64,000 bases of DNA from Ramlibacter albus (lineage in GTDB: Bacteria > Pseudomonadota > Gammaproteobacteria > Burkholderiales > Burkholderiaceae_C). A program made the position numbers and the translations under genes. Where the stretch lies: assembly GCF_014297445.1 (NCBI RefSeq), contig NZ_JACORU010000001.1, forward strand, positions 1,116,001 through 1,180,000. Reading direction: 5' to 3'. The notes beneath the pieces were generated by a model. That model was not told the DNA's origin, did no database searches, and worked only from the letters and a program-made list of their open reading frames with translations. Shown in pieces: positions 47,023-56,447 of the stretch; positions within the stretch are counted from its first letter, which is position 1; the number at the start of each line of letters is the position of its first letter.

Positions 47023-47951
47023 TGCAGTGGCAGCCGGTCGTCGGCTCGCGCGACGGCCTGGGGGAGTCGCCGTTCTGGCACCCCGACGAGCAGATGCTCT
47101 ACTGGGTCGACATCCCCAACCGGCAGGTCCGCCGGGCCAATGTGTTCATGGGCACGCTGGAGAGCTGGGAGATGCCGCTGGAGCCCGGCTGCATCGCGCC
47201 GGCGGCAGGTGGCGGCCTCGTGATCGCGCTGCGCGACGGCATCTACCGCGCGCGCGGCTGGGGCGAGGCGCTCCTTTGCATCGCGCGCTTCAGCCACGAC
47301 ACGAAGACCACGCGCTTCAACGACGGCAAGGCGGACGCGCTGGGCCGCTTCTGGGCCGGCACGATGTACGAGCCGCGCGACGCGCGCAAGGCGGAACTGT
47401 ACTGCATCGACTGCCGCCCCGACAACGCGGAGCGCGGCAAGACGCTGATCCAGCTGAAGGCGCAGAACGCGGTCATCGCCAACGGGCTGGCCTGGTCGCC
47501 GGACAACCGCACGATCTACTGGTCCGACACGACGAACCATGTCATCCACGCATGGGACTGGGACGCGGCCGCGAACGTCATGCGCGGCCACCGCGTATTC
47601 GCGCAGTTCCCCGCCAAGCCCGCGGGCTGGCAGCCGAGGCAGCCCGGGTACGGCGGCCGGCCCGATGGCGCGGCGGTGGACGCCGAAGGCAATTACTGGG
47701 TGGCGATGTTCGAAGGCGGCCGGCTGCTCAAGCTGTCGCCGCGCGGGGAGGTGCTGCAGGAAGTGCCCGTGCCGGTGCGCTGCCCCACGATGCCCTGCTT
47801 CGGCGGCGACGACCTGCAGACCTTGTACGTCACCAGCGCGGGCACGCAGCGCGGCGAGGCGGAGGTGCGCGAGCTGCCGCTTTCGGGCATCGTCATGGCG
47901 ACGCGGGTGGAGGTGCCGGGGCTGCGCGTCAATTTCTTCATCGACTCCTGA
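47019..47951 (+). CDS. SMP-30/gluconolactonase family lactonase
   Basis: A 310-residue beta-propeller: GLGESPFWHPDEQMLYWVDI contains the metal-binding Glu, FNDGKADALGRFWAGTM the Asn region, and WSPDNRTIYWSDT and GRPDGAAVDAEGNYWVAM the later blades with the metal-binding Asn/Asp. These enzymes hydrolyse sugar lactones such as gluconolactone or arabinolactone. Overlap with the epimerase gene suggests a shared sugar pathway; a dehydrogenase that makes the lactone is not adjacent. Confidence 0.9.
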   Translation: MMQWQPVVGSRDGLGESPFWHPDEQMLYWVDIPNRQVRRANVFMGTLESWEMPLEPGCIAPAAGGGLVIALRDGIYRARGWGEALLCIARFSHDTKTTRFNDGKADALGRFWAGTMYEPRDARKAELYCIDCRPDNAERGKTLIQLKAQNAVIANGLAWSPDNRTIYWSDTTNHVIHAWDWDAAANVMRGHRVFAQFPAKPAGWQPRQPGYGGRPDGAAVDAEGNYWVAMFEGGRLLKLSPRGEVLQEVPVPVRCPTMPCFGGDDLQTLYVTSAGTQRGEAEVRELPLSGIVMATRVEVPGLRVNFFIDS

Positions 47952-48011
47952 AGAAGACTTCATGCGCCCCGGCCCAGCGAATCCCCGCGGCCGCGCTTAA
48001 CATCCTTGCCC

Positions 48012-49103
48012 ATGGACGACGTGCTGGCCCAGCTGATCGAACGCATCCGCGAGGCGGCGGGCTCGGGCACGCCGGTGCGCATCCGGGGCGGCGGCAGCAA
48101 GGACTTCTACGGCGAGCGTTTCGACGGCGAGATGCTGCGCACCGGCGCGCTGGATCGCGTGATCGCCTACGAACCGAGCGAGCTCGTCGTCACCGTGCAG
48201 GCGGGCATGCCGCTGACCGAGCTGGAAGCGCTGCTGGCACGCGAAGGCCAGTGCCTGCCTTTCGAGCCGCCGCATTTCGCGGGTGAGCCCACGGTCGGGG
48301 GCATGGTGGCCGCAGGGCTGTCCGGCCCCGCGCGCGCAAGTGTGGGATCGGTGCGCGATTACGTGTTGGGGATCACCCTGGTCAACGGGCGCGGTGAGCA
48401 ACTGCGCTTCGGCGGCACGGTGATGAAGAACGTCGCGGGCTACGACGTGTCGCGCCTCATGGTCGGTGCGATGGGCACGCTGGGGCTGATCGCGGAAGTG
48501 AGCCTGAAGGTGCTGCCTGTTGCGCGCGCCGAAGCGACGCTGCAGTTCCAGATGACGCAGGCCGAGGCGCTGAAGCACCTCAATGCCTGGGGCGGCAAGC
48601 CCTTGCCGCTCAACGCGAGCTGCTGGACACCCGACGACGCCGGCACGCTGATGCTGCGCCTGCGCGGCGCGCAGGCGGCCGTCGATGCCGCATGCAAAGC
48701 GCTCGGCGGCCAGCGCCAGGACAACGCCGACGCAGCGAAGGGCTGGCAGCGCTGCCGCGACATGGAGCTGCCGTGGTTCACCGACCGTGGCGAGCGCGAC
48801 CTTTGGCGGCTGTCCGTGCCGCAGACCGCGCAACCGCTCGGCGGCCCCGAACCGGGCGTCATCGAATGGCACGGCGGCCAGCGCTGGCTGCGCGCGGACC
48901 GCAGCGATGCTTCGCTTGTGCGCGAACTCGCGCAGGACGCCGGCGGCCATGCCACGCTCTTCATGCCCGCCGACCTGGGCGGCATCCCGCCGCAACGCTT
49001 CCAGCCGCTGCCCGCGGCGCTGGACCACATCCACCGCGAACTCAAGCGCCAATTCGACCCCGCCGGCATCTTCAACCCCGGCCGGCTCTATTCGGACTTC
49101 TAG
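48012..49103 (+). CDS. glcE: Glycolate oxidase FAD-binding subunit GlcE
   Basis: A 363-residue FAD-binding PCMH-type protein: RIRGGGSKDFYG, EPTVGGMVAAGLSGPARASVGSVRDYVLG and GGTVMKNVAGYDVSRLM are the conserved flavin blocks. With GlcD and GlcF it oxidises glycolate to glyoxylate at the inner membrane. The ATG at 48012 was used; a TTG just upstream is possible. The next gene glcF starts at the following base after its stop. The GlcD subunit, usually encoded first, is not upstream here. Confidence 0.93.
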   Translation: MDDVLAQLIERIREAAGSGTPVRIRGGGSKDFYGERFDGEMLRTGALDRVIAYEPSELVVTVQAGMPLTELEALLAREGQCLPFEPPHFAGEPTVGGMVAAGLSGPARASVGSVRDYVLGITLVNGRGEQLRFGGTVMKNVAGYDVSRLMVGAMGTLGLIAEVSLKVLPVARAEATLQFQMTQAEALKHLNAWGGKPLPLNASCWTPDDAGTLMLRLRGAQAAVDAACKALGGQRQDNADAAKGWQRCRDMELPWFTDRGERDLWRLSVPQTAQPLGGPEPGVIEWHGGQRWLRADRSDASLVRELAQDAGGHATLFMPADLGGIPPQRFQPLPAALDHIHRELKRQFDPAGIFNPGRLYSDF

Positions 49104-50333
49104 ATGCAGACGCAACTCGCCCCGCAGTTTCAGGGCACGGCCGAAGGCGCCGAGGCCGAAGCCATCCTGCGCAAATGCGTGCACTGCGGCTTCTGCACCG
49201 CCACCTGCCCCAGCTACCAGGTGCTCGGCGACGAGCTGGACAGCCCGCGCGGGCGCATCTACCTGATCAAGCAGGTGCTCGAAGGCGCGGAGCCGACGCG
49301 CGCGACGCAGTTGCACCTGGACCGCTGCCTCACCTGCCGCAACTGCGAGAGCACCTGCCCGAGCGGTGTGCAGTACGGGCGCCTCGTGGACATCGGCCGG
49401 CGCATCGTCGAAGAGAAGGTGCCGCGCGGCACCGGCTCGCGCGCGCTGCGCTGGACGCTGAAGGAAGGCCTCACATCGCCGCTCTTCGGCCCGGCGATGA
49501 AGGTCGGCCAGGTGGTGCGCGGGCTGCTCCCCGGCAAGCTCAAGGAAAAGGTCCCGCCGAAGCAGGACGCCGGCGCGTGGCCGCGCCGTACCCACGCGCG
49601 CAGGATGCTGCTGCTCGAAGGCTGCGTGCAGCCGTCGATGATGCCGAACATCAACAGCGCCACCGCGCGCGTGCTCGATGCGGCCGGCATCGAGACGGTC
49701 ATCGCACGTGACGCGGGCTGCTGCGGCGCGGTCAAGTTCCACCTGAACGACCAGGAAGGCGGCCGCGCGCAGATGCGGCGCAACATCGACGCCTGGTGGC
49801 CGCACGTCGAACGCGGCGAGGTCGAGGCGATCGTGATGAACGCTTCGGGCTGCGGCGTCACCGTCAAGGAGTACGGCCACATGCTGCAGCACGACGCGCA
49901 GTATGCGGACAAGGCGCGGCGCATCTCCGGGCTCACGCGCGACCTGAGCGAGCTGCTGCCCGAGCTCGTGCCCGCGCTTCGCGGCAAGGTCGCGGCGGAC
50001 GATCGGGTTATCGCCTACCACCCGCCCTGCACGTTGCAGCACGGCCAGCAACTCAAGGGCGGCGTCGAGCAAGGCTTGTCGGAGCTGGGCTTCACGGTGC
50101 GCATCGCGCTGAACGAGTCGCACCTGTGCTGCGGCTCCGCGGGGACCTACTCCGTTCTGCACCCCGACATCGCGCAGGAGCTGCGAGACCGCAAGCTGAA
50201 GAACCTGCACGCGGCGGACCCGCAGGCCATCGCCTCGGCCAACATCGGCTGCATCACCCACCTGCAGGCGGCCACCGCCACGCCCGTCAGGCACTGGGTG
50301 GAAGTCCTGGACTCCGCGTTGAAACACTCCTGA
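49104..50333 (+). CDS. glcF: Glycolate oxidase iron-sulfur subunit GlcF
   Basis: A 409-residue iron-sulfur protein with two 4Fe-4S sets, CVHCGFCTATCPSY (about residue 25) and CLTCRNCESTCPSG (about 75). Two CCG-type motifs follow, in DAGCCGAVKFH and SHLCCGSAG, which bind further cofactor or act in electron transfer. It joins GlcE and GlcD and passes electrons to quinone. The stop TGA lies within an inverted repeat in front of the next gene. Confidence 0.95.
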   Translation: MQTQLAPQFQGTAEGAEAEAILRKCVHCGFCTATCPSYQVLGDELDSPRGRIYLIKQVLEGAEPTRATQLHLDRCLTCRNCESTCPSGVQYGRLVDIGRRIVEEKVPRGTGSRALRWTLKEGLTSPLFGPAMKVGQVVRGLLPGKLKEKVPPKQDAGAWPRRTHARRMLLLEGCVQPSMMPNINSATARVLDAAGIETVIARDAGCCGAVKFHLNDQEGGRAQMRRNIDAWWPHVERGEVEAIVMNASGCGVTVKEYGHMLQHDAQYADKARRISGLTRDLSELLPELVPALRGKVAADDRVIAYHPPCTLQHGQQLKGGVEQGLSELGFTVRIALNESHLCCGSAGTYSVLHPDIAQELRDRKLKNLHAADPQAIASANIGCITHLQAATATPVRHWVEVLDSALKHS

Positions 50334-50381
50334 CACCACCGTGTCAGCAGGGCCTCGCGCGTTGGAGTACAAAGTTACTCC
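50330..50381. promoter_or_regulatory. Two inverted repeats before the WYL regulator
   Basis: CTGACAC-CACC-GTGTCAG (50330-50347) and GGAGTA-N6-TACTCC (50364-50381). The second ends two bases before the ATG of the WYL regulator, and is a candidate autoregulatory operator; the first could be a weak terminator of glcF or a second operator. Confidence 0.45.
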
Positions 50382-50383
50382 CC

Positions 50384-51088
50384 ATGCGCCGAGCCGACCG
50401 CCTGTTCCACATCATCCAGCTGATCCGCGGCCGGCGGCTCACCACGGCCGCCTACCTCTCGATGCGGCTCGAGGTCTCCGAGCGCACCATCTACCGCGAC
50501 ATGGCGGACCTGCTGGCGCAGGGCGTGCCCATCGAGGGCGAGGCGGGCGTCGGCTACCGCCTCGGCGCCGGCTTCGACCTGCCGCCGATGATGTTCACGC
50601 ACGAGGAAGCGAAAGCGCTCGTCGCCTCGGTGCGCCTCGCGCAAGCCTGGCTCGACCCGGCGCTGGCCACCGGCGCGCAGGACGCGCTGGGCAAGATCAT
50701 GTCCGTGCTCCCCGTCGATGCGCGCGTTGCCGCCGAGGCGCTGGCCGTGTACGCGCCCGGCGGCGGGCTGCCCCCGCCGGCGCAGCGCACCTTGCAGACC
50801 CTGCGCGAGGCGGTGCAGGAGCGCCGCAAGATCTTCATCAACTACAAGGACCTCACCGACAAGCCCAGCGAGCGCACCGTGCGGCCGCTCGGCTGCTTCT
50901 ACTGGGGCAAGGTGTGGACGCTCGCCGGCTGGTGCGAGCTGCGCAACGACTTCCGCAGCTTCCGCGTGGACCGCGTCACCTACGTGCGCCGCCTCGACGA
51001 GCAGTTCCGCGACGAGCCCGGCCGCACGCTGGCCGACCTCGCCCGGCTGGACCGCGAGTGGGCTTCGCAGCAGGGCTGGGTCAACTGA
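50384..51088 (+). CDS. WYL-domain transcriptional regulator (YafY-like)
   Basis: A 234-residue protein: an N-terminal winged-helix HTH (RRLTTAAYLSMRLEVSERTIYRDMADL, residues about 16-42) and a C-terminal WYL-type domain (RTVRPLGCFYWGKVWTLAGWCELRNDFRSFRVDRV). WYL domains bind nucleic acid or nucleotide-like ligands and control DNA repair, defence or metabolism. It is downstream of glcEF, and may regulate itself through the adjacent palindrome. Target unknown. Confidence 0.9.
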   Translation: MRRADRLFHIIQLIRGRRLTTAAYLSMRLEVSERTIYRDMADLLAQGVPIEGEAGVGYRLGAGFDLPPMMFTHEEAKALVASVRLAQAWLDPALATGAQDALGKIMSVLPVDARVAAEALAVYAPGGGLPPPAQRTLQTLREAVQERRKIFINYKDLTDKPSERTVRPLGCFYWGKVWTLAGWCELRNDFRSFRVDRVTYVRRLDEQFRDEPGRTLADLARLDREWASQQGWVN

Positions 51089-51098
51089 GGCTTCGGCC

Positions 51099-51584
51099 TC
51101 AGGCCGCGAGCGCCTTCTCGATATCGCCCGCCAGCCCCGACGGCGGGTCCTGCGGCGCGTAGCGCTTGATCACCTCGCCGTCCTTGCCGATGAGGAACTT
51201 GGTGAAGTTCCACTTGATGCCGGTGCTGCCCAGGAGGCCCGGCTTCTCGGAGGTGAGCCACTTGTAGAGCGGGTGCGCCGCGGGCCCGTTGACGTCGATC
51301 TTCGCCATCATCGGGAAGCTCACCCCGTAATTGAGCTGGCAGAAGCCCGCGATCTCGTCGTTGCTGCCAGGGTCCTGCGCGCCGAACTGGTTGCAGGGGA
51401 AGCCGAGCACGACGAGGCCCTTCTTGCCGTACTGCTCGTGCAGCTCCTGCAAGCCCGCGAACTGCGGCGTGAAGCCGCAGGCGCTGGCGGTGTTGACGAT
51501 CAGCATGACCTTGCCCTTGAACTTCTTCAGGGGCACGGCCTTGCCGTCGATCTGCTGCGCTTCGAAGTCGTAGACGGTCGTCAT
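51099..51584 (-). CDS. Glutathione peroxidase-like thiol peroxidase
   Basis: A 161-residue protein of the glutathione peroxidase family. The peroxidatic Cys36 is in NTASACGFTPQF; the other family residues are in LGFPCNQFGAQDPG and WNFTKFLIGKDG. It is a Cys enzyme (no selenocysteine) and may use thioredoxin or glutathione to reduce peroxides. Its ATG overlaps the stop of the EamA gene, so it is the last of a three-gene unit lplT-eamA-gpx. Confidence 0.93.
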   Translation of the reverse strand: MTTVYDFEAQQIDGKAVPLKKFKGKVMLIVNTASACGFTPQFAGLQELHEQYGKKGLVVLGFPCNQFGAQDPGSNDEIAGFCQLNYGVSFPMMAKIDVNGPAAHPLYKWLTSEKPGLLGSTGIKWNFTKFLIGKDGEVIKRYAPQDPPSGLAGDIEKALAA

Positions 51585-52480
51585 GCGTGCAATTCTGCTC
51601 CGCGGCGGCGCGAAGGCCAAGCCGACCATGCCGCGGCGGCGACGATCAATGCGGCGCCGGCCAGGATGCGCGGCGTGATCTCGCCGGCACCCAACCACGC
51701 CGACGACGCGCTCGCGAACAGCACTTCCGACAGCATGATGAGCGCGGTGGCCTGCGCCGGCAGTCGCGAAGCGCCGTACTGCCAGCCGAGGTTGGCGCAG
51801 ATGAACCCTACGGACAGCAGCAGGATGAACAGGACCTCGGCGAGGCCTGGCGCAGGCGGCGCGACCACCACATGCTGCAGCGCGCCCACGCCCGCCGCCG
51901 CGATGGCCAGCGTCCCGCCGCCGCCGAACATCGCCATCAATCGCGACGGCGCGGGCACGTGCGGCAGCTTGCGCAGCATCACGTTCGTGAGCGCGAAGCT
52001 GAACCCGCCCGCCACGCCCAGCCAGTCGGCCAGGCTCTCCGGCACCGGCCATGCCGCATCGGGCCGCTTGAGCACGATGGCCACACCGGCCAGCGCCAGC
52101 AACAGCCGCGCGATCCCCGCACCCGTGGGCCGCTCGCCGAGCAGTGCCCATGCGAGCAGCACCGACCACGCGGGCATCAGGTAGAACAGCAGCACGACGC
52201 GCACCACGTCGCCAACGGTCACACCCCAGTTGAACCCGACGTTCGTCAGCCCCGACGCGGCCGCCAGCAGCCACAGCTTGGGCTCGCGCAGGAACGGCCG
52301 CCACGCGCCCGGATGCAAGGCCGTGAAGAACGCCACCGCCACGAAGTAAGTGAAGGCCGTGGACCACAGCGGGTGGAACCCGCGCTCCTGCAGCTCACGA
52401 AAGGGCCACCAGGACAGGCCCCACACGAATGCGTTGAGCACCAGCGCCGCGGCCGGAGCGAGACGATCACCGGCCCGCAT
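51581..52480 (-). CDS. EamA-family transporter
   Basis: A 299-residue inner-membrane protein with about ten helices in two EamA repeats, starting MRAGDRLAPAAALVLNAFVWG and containing FYLMPAWSVLLAWALLGERPT and the C-terminal LSEVLFASASSAWLGAGE. Its ATG overlaps the lplT stop by one base. Substrate unknown; not closely similar in sequence to the other EamA protein at 5149. Confidence 0.9.
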   Translation of the reverse strand: MRAGDRLAPAAALVLNAFVWGLSWWPFRELQERGFHPLWSTAFTYFVAVAFFTALHPGAWRPFLREPKLWLLAAASGLTNVGFNWGVTVGDVVRVVLLFYLMPAWSVLLAWALLGERPTGAGIARLLLALAGVAIVLKRPDAAWPVPESLADWLGVAGGFSFALTNVMLRKLPHVPAPSRLMAMFGGGGTLAIAAAGVGALQHVVVAPPAPGLAEVLFILLLSVGFICANLGWQYGASRLPAQATALIMLSEVLFASASSAWLGAGEITPRILAGAALIVAAAAWSAWPSRRRGAELHA

Positions 52481-53781
52481 CACCCGTGGACGTTGTCCTG
52501 CCGCGCCACGCGCAGCAGGTGGTCGACCTCGTCCTTGTGCACGATGCAGTTGCGCGCGTGCCAGCGCTTGATCACCCACATGACGAACGCCACGATGAGG
52601 CCGAACGCGGTGATCGCGCCGAAGGAGCTCAGGCCCATCGACGACGACAGGCTGTAGAACGCGCCCAGGCCGAGGATGCAGGCCTGCTCGTTGAAGTTCT
52701 GCACGGCAATCGAGCGGCCCGCGCCCATCAGGTTGTGGCCGCGGTGCTGCAGCAGCGCGTTCATCGGCACCACGAGGTAGCCGCCCAGCGCGCCCAGCAG
52801 GATCAGGAAGGGCGCCGCCACCCACACGTTGTGGATGAAGTTCATCGCGATGACGAGGACGCCCATGGCGATGCCCAGCGGGATCACCGACGTCGCGCGA
52901 TCGAGCTTCATGCGCATCGACGCGACCACCGCGCCGACGGCCGTGCCCAGCGCCACCACGCCCGCGAGGTTGGACGCCTGCGTGGTGCTGTAGCCCAGCG
53001 CCGCCGCGCTCCACGCGAGGATGATGTAGCGCAGGTTGCCGCTGACGCCCCAGAACAGCGTGGTGGTGGCCAGCGAGATCTGGCCGAGCTTGTCCTGCCA
53101 CAGGCGCGAGTTGCAGCTCCAGAAATCCGGCACCAGCTCCATCGGGTTCTTCGGGATCGGCCGCATCTCCACGCCGGTCAGCGGGATGCGCGTGTTGAAC
53201 CACGCCGCGATCGCGTACACGAAGATCAGCACCGTGATGGCGGCCTCGGGCGGCGTGTCGATGCCGGTGTCGATGAGCGGGAAGTCGAACACGAGCAGCT
53301 TGCTGGCCACCGCCTGCCCCACCAGCTGGCCGCCCAGCAGGATGCCCAGGATGATCGACGCGATGGTGAGGCCCTCGATCCAGCCGTTTGCCTTCACCAG
53401 CTGCGAGGGCGGCAGCAGCTCCGTCAGGATGCCGTACTTGGCCGGCGAATACGCCGCCGCGCCCAGCCCCACGACGGCGTACGCAAGCAGCGGGTGCGTG
53501 CCGAACAGCATCATCAAACAACCCACCACCTTGATGGCGTTGCTGACGAACATGACCTTGCCTTTCGGCTGCGCGTCCGCGAACGCGCCCACGAAAGGCG
53601 CGAGCACCACGTAGAAGAGCGCGAACATCGGCACGAGCGCCGCGCGCTGCCATTCGGCAGCGCCGGACGACTTGAGCAGTTCCACCGCGGCGACGAACAA
53701 GGCGTTGTCTGCCAGCGACGAGAAGAACTGCGCCGACATGATGGTGTAGAAACCGCGCTTCATCCGTCTGGGCGTGGCCAT
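52480..53781 (-). CDS. lplT: Lysophospholipid transporter LplT
   Basis: A protein of about 433 residues from the ATG at 53781 (an ATG at 53763 is also possible) with twelve hydrophobic helices. MKRGFYTIMSAQFFSSLADNALFVAAVELL and YSPAKYGILTELLPPSQLVKANGWIEG are recognised blocks. LplT flips lysophospholipids into the cytoplasm for re-acylation. The acyltransferase partner Aas is not adjacent. It is divergent from alr, an arrangement common in Burkholderiales. Confidence 0.93.
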   Translation of the reverse strand: MATPRRMKRGFYTIMSAQFFSSLADNALFVAAVELLKSSGAAEWQRAALVPMFALFYVVLAPFVGAFADAQPKGKVMFVSNAIKVVGCLMMLFGTHPLLAYAVVGLGAAAYSPAKYGILTELLPPSQLVKANGWIEGLTIASIILGILLGGQLVGQAVASKLLVFDFPLIDTGIDTPPEAAITVLIFVYAIAAWFNTRIPLTGVEMRPIPKNPMELVPDFWSCNSRLWQDKLGQISLATTTLFWGVSGNLRYIILAWSAAALGYSTTQASNLAGVVALGTAVGAVVASMRMKLDRATSVIPLGIAMGVLVIAMNFIHNVWVAAPFLILLGALGGYLVVPMNALLQHRGHNLMGAGRSIAVQNFNEQACILGLGAFYSLSSSMGLSSFGAITAFGLIVAFVMWVIKRWHARNCIVHKDEVDHLLRVARQDNVHG

Positions 53782-53867
53782 CAGGCGGGCTGATGGACTT
53801 GTAAACCTTATGCTGTCTCCAAGCGACACGGGGTTATATCACGGGGGGTAATGCCAGAATCCCGGCC

Positions 53868-54965
53868 ATGCCCCGCCCCATCCTGGCCACCATCCATCTC
53901 GACGCCCTGCGGCACAACCTCGCCCGGGTGCGCACCGCCGCTCCCGACGCCAAGGTCTGGGCCGTCGTCAAGGCCAACGCCTACGGCCACGGCATCGAGC
54001 GCGTGTACGAGGCGCTGCGCGCGGCGGATGGTTTCGCCTTGCTGGACCTGGACGAGGCCGAGCGCGTGCGGGCGCTGGGCTGGCGCGGGCCCATCCTGCT
54101 GCTCGAAGGCGTGTTCGAGGCAAGAGACCTCGAGCTGTGCTCGCGCCTGGGCCTTTGGCACACGATCCATTGCGACGAGCAGATCGACATGCTCGCCGCC
54201 CATAAGACGCAGCAGCCGCACCGCGTGTTCCTCAAGATGAACTCGGGCATGAACCGGCTCGGCTACTCGCCCGAGCGCTATCGCGCGGCGTGGGCGCGCC
54301 TGAACGCGCTGCCGCAGGTCGAAGAGATCTCGCTCATGACCCATTTCAGCGACGCCGACGGCCCGCGCGGCATCGCACACCAGGTCGCGGCTTTCCGCGA
54401 GGCCACGCGCGACCTGCCGGGCGAACGGTCCCTCTCCAACAGCGCCGCCGCCCTGCGCCACTCGGCCGACCCCGACGTTCGCGGCGACTGGGTGCGCCCC
54501 GGCATCGCGGTGTACGGCAGCGCGCCGGACTACCCCGAGAACGACATCGCGCACTGGGACCTGCGGCCGACCATGACGCTCGCCACGCGCATCCTCGGCG
54601 TGCAGGACTTGAAGCCGGGCGACACGGTCGGCTACGGCTCCAGTTTCACGGCCGAAGCGCCGGTGCGCATCGGCGTGGTGGCCTGCGGCTACGCCGACGG
54701 CTACCCGCGCCACTGCAGCACCGGCACGCCCGTGCTCGTGAACGGCGTGCGCTCGCGCCTGATCGGCCGCGTCAGCATGGACATGATCGCCGTCGACCTG
54801 ACGCCCGTGCCCTCCGCCGGCTTCGGCTCGGAAGTGACGATGTGGGGCCGTGCCGGCAACGGCGCGGTGCTGCCCATCGACGAGGTGGCTCGCGCGGGCG
54901 GCACGCTCGGCTACGAGCTCATGTGTGCGCTCGCGCAGCGGGTGCCGGTAACTGTCGAGACCTGA
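53868..54965 (+). CDS. alr: Alanine racemase
   Basis: A 365-residue fold-type III PLP enzyme. The PLP-Schiff base Lys35 is in [10 protein letters not shown], the opposing catalytic Tyr256 in VGYGSSF, and the C-terminal [10 protein letters not shown] is typical. It makes D-alanine for peptidoglycan. It starts 86 bases from lplT, and the region between contains AT-rich promoter-like hexamers in both directions. Confidence 0.95.
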   Translation: MPRPILATIHLDALRHNLARVRTAAPDAKVWAVVKANAYGHGIERVYEALRAADGFALLDLDEAERVRALGWRGPILLLEGVFEARDLELCSRLGLWHTIHCDEQIDMLAAHKTQQPHRVFLKMNSGMNRLGYSPERYRAAWARLNALPQVEEISLMTHFSDADGPRGIAHQVAAFREATRDLPGERSLSNSAAALRHSADPDVRGDWVRPGIAVYGSAPDYPENDIAHWDLRPTMTLATRILGVQDLKPGDTVGYGSSFTAEAPVRIGVVACGYADGYPRHCSTGTPVLVNGVRSRLIGRVSMDMIAVDLTPVPSAGFGSEVTMWGRAGNGAVLPIDEVARAGGTLGYELMCALAQRVPVTVET

Positions 54966-55029
54966 CCCGCTTGCCGCCGCGGCCGGGCTGGGCTACAAAG
55001 GCGTGACTCAGCTTCGTCGGGGGACCGCC

Positions 55030-55473
55030 ATGAGCCAGGCCGAACGCGAACGGCGCCACGTCAAGCGGCTGGCGCAGATCAACACCGTGCAGGTGGTCAG
55101 CGGCCGCGGGGACGATGCCCGCATCGACCACGAGGCGACGCTGCTCGAGCGCGCGCGCATGCTCGACGAGGAAATGAGCTCCCACTCCGCCACCGAGCGC
55201 GGCCTGGCCGCCTTCGACCGGCTGCTGCGCAGCGCCGAGACGCACGGGCCCGCAGCGGCGCCGGCGCTCGTGCAGTTCATCGAGGCGGTCTGGAACCGCA
55301 AGGCATTCCAGCTCGGGCTGTTGCGCGAGGTGCCCACGGCGATGGGCGACGACATGGTGGCTGTGCTCGACGCGTTCCGCTATGCGCGGGTGGACCTGGT
55401 GGAGCAGGTGCGCGGCGGCGCGGCGCGTGTCACGCGGGCGTGCGCGTCCGCCGGCAGTTTCGACAAAGCCTAG
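55030..55473 (+). CDS. Hypothetical helical protein, possibly DUF7673
   Basis: A 147-residue protein from the ATG at 55030. The C-terminal half (ERGLAAFDRLLRSAETHGPA, then FIEAVWNRKAFQLGLLREVP and DDMVAVLDAFRYARVDL) matches a family I remember from Burkholderiales as DUF7673; the name is not certain. All helical, no membrane segment. Stop overlaps that of dppF convergently. Function unknown. Confidence 0.7.
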   Translation: MSQAERERRHVKRLAQINTVQVVSGRGDDARIDHEATLLERARMLDEEMSSHSATERGLAAFDRLLRSAETHGPAAAPALVQFIEAVWNRKAFQLGLLREVPTAMGDDMVAVLDAFRYARVDLVEQVRGGAARVTRACASAGSFDKA

Positions 55474-56447
55474 GCCGGGTCCACGCCCACTTCGCCCGCG
55501 AAGTGGCAGGCCACGAGGCGCTCTTCCACCATCCGCGGCAGCGGCCTGTCCTTGTGGCAGATGTCGACCGCGTACGGGCAGCGCGACGAGAACACGCACC
55601 CGCTCGGCGGGTTCAGCGGCGAGGGCAGCTCGCCCTTGAGCACGATGCGCCTGGCCTTGCTGTCGATGCCGGGCGTGGAGGCCAGCAACGCCTGCGTGTA
55701 CGGGTGCAGCGGCCGCGCGAAGATCTTCGGCTTCGGCCCCTGTTCCATCACGTGGCCGAGGTACATCACCAGCACGTCGTGCGCGATGTGGCGCACCACG
55801 GCGAGGTCGTGCGAGATGAAGAGGTAGGCGAGCTTCAGCTCGGCCTGCAGGTCGGCCAGCAGGTTGAGCACCTGCGCCTGGATCGAGACGTCGAGTGCGG
55901 ACACGGGCTCGTCCGCCACCACGAGCTTCGGGTTCGGCATGAGCGCGCGCGCGATCGCGATGCGCTGGCGCTGCCCGCCGGAGAACATGTGCGGGTAGCG
56001 GTTGGCGTATTCGGGCCGCAGGCCGACGTGCGCGAGCATCGCGCGGGCCTTCTCGCCGCGCTCCTTCGCCGGCAGGTCGGTGTTGATCGCGAGCGGGGCT
56101 TCGAGGATCTGCGAGATCTTCTTGCGCGGGTTCAGCGAGCCGTACGGGTTCTGGAACACCAGCTGCACGGCCTGCCGCAGGCGGCGGTGCTCGCTGGCCG
56201 GGTAGTTCACCGCGTCGGTGTTGTCGAGCGTGAGCGAACCCTCGGTGGGTTTTTCGATCAGTGACACCATGCGCGCGAGCGTGGACTTGCCGCAGCCGGA
56301 CTCGCCGACGACGGCGAGTGTCTTGCCCTGTTCGAGCGTGAAGGACACGCCGCCCACCGCCTGCAGTTGAGCCGGCGGCTTGAAGAGGCCGCGACGGATG
56401 GGGTAGACCTTGCGCAGGTCTTTTGCTTCGACGACGACGTTGCTCAT
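55470..56447 (-). CDS. dppF: Dipeptide ABC transporter ATP-binding protein
   Basis: A 325-residue ATPase: Walker [10 protein letters not shown], signature [15 protein letters not shown], Walker [13 protein letters not shown]-loop SHDLAVV. The C-terminal oligopeptide/dipeptide extension includes [19 protein letters not shown], with cysteines that in relatives hold an iron-sulfur cluster. Overlaps dppD by four bases. Substrate could be di- or oligopeptides or other small solutes such as glutathione. Confidence 0.93.
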   Translation of the reverse strand: MSNVVVEAKDLRKVYPIRRGLFKPPAQLQAVGGVSFTLEQGKTLAVVGESGCGKSTLARMVSLIEKPTEGSLTLDNTDAVNYPASEHRRLRQAVQLVFQNPYGSLNPRKKISQILEAPLAINTDLPAKERGEKARAMLAHVGLRPEYANRYPHMFSGGQRQRIAIARALMPNPKLVVADEPVSALDVSIQAQVLNLLADLQAELKLAYLFISHDLAVVRHIAHDVLVMYLGHVMEQGPKPKIFARPLHPYTQALLASTPGIDSKARRIVLKGELPSPLNPPSGCVFSSRCPYAVDICHKDRPLPRMVEERLVACHFAGEVGVDPA

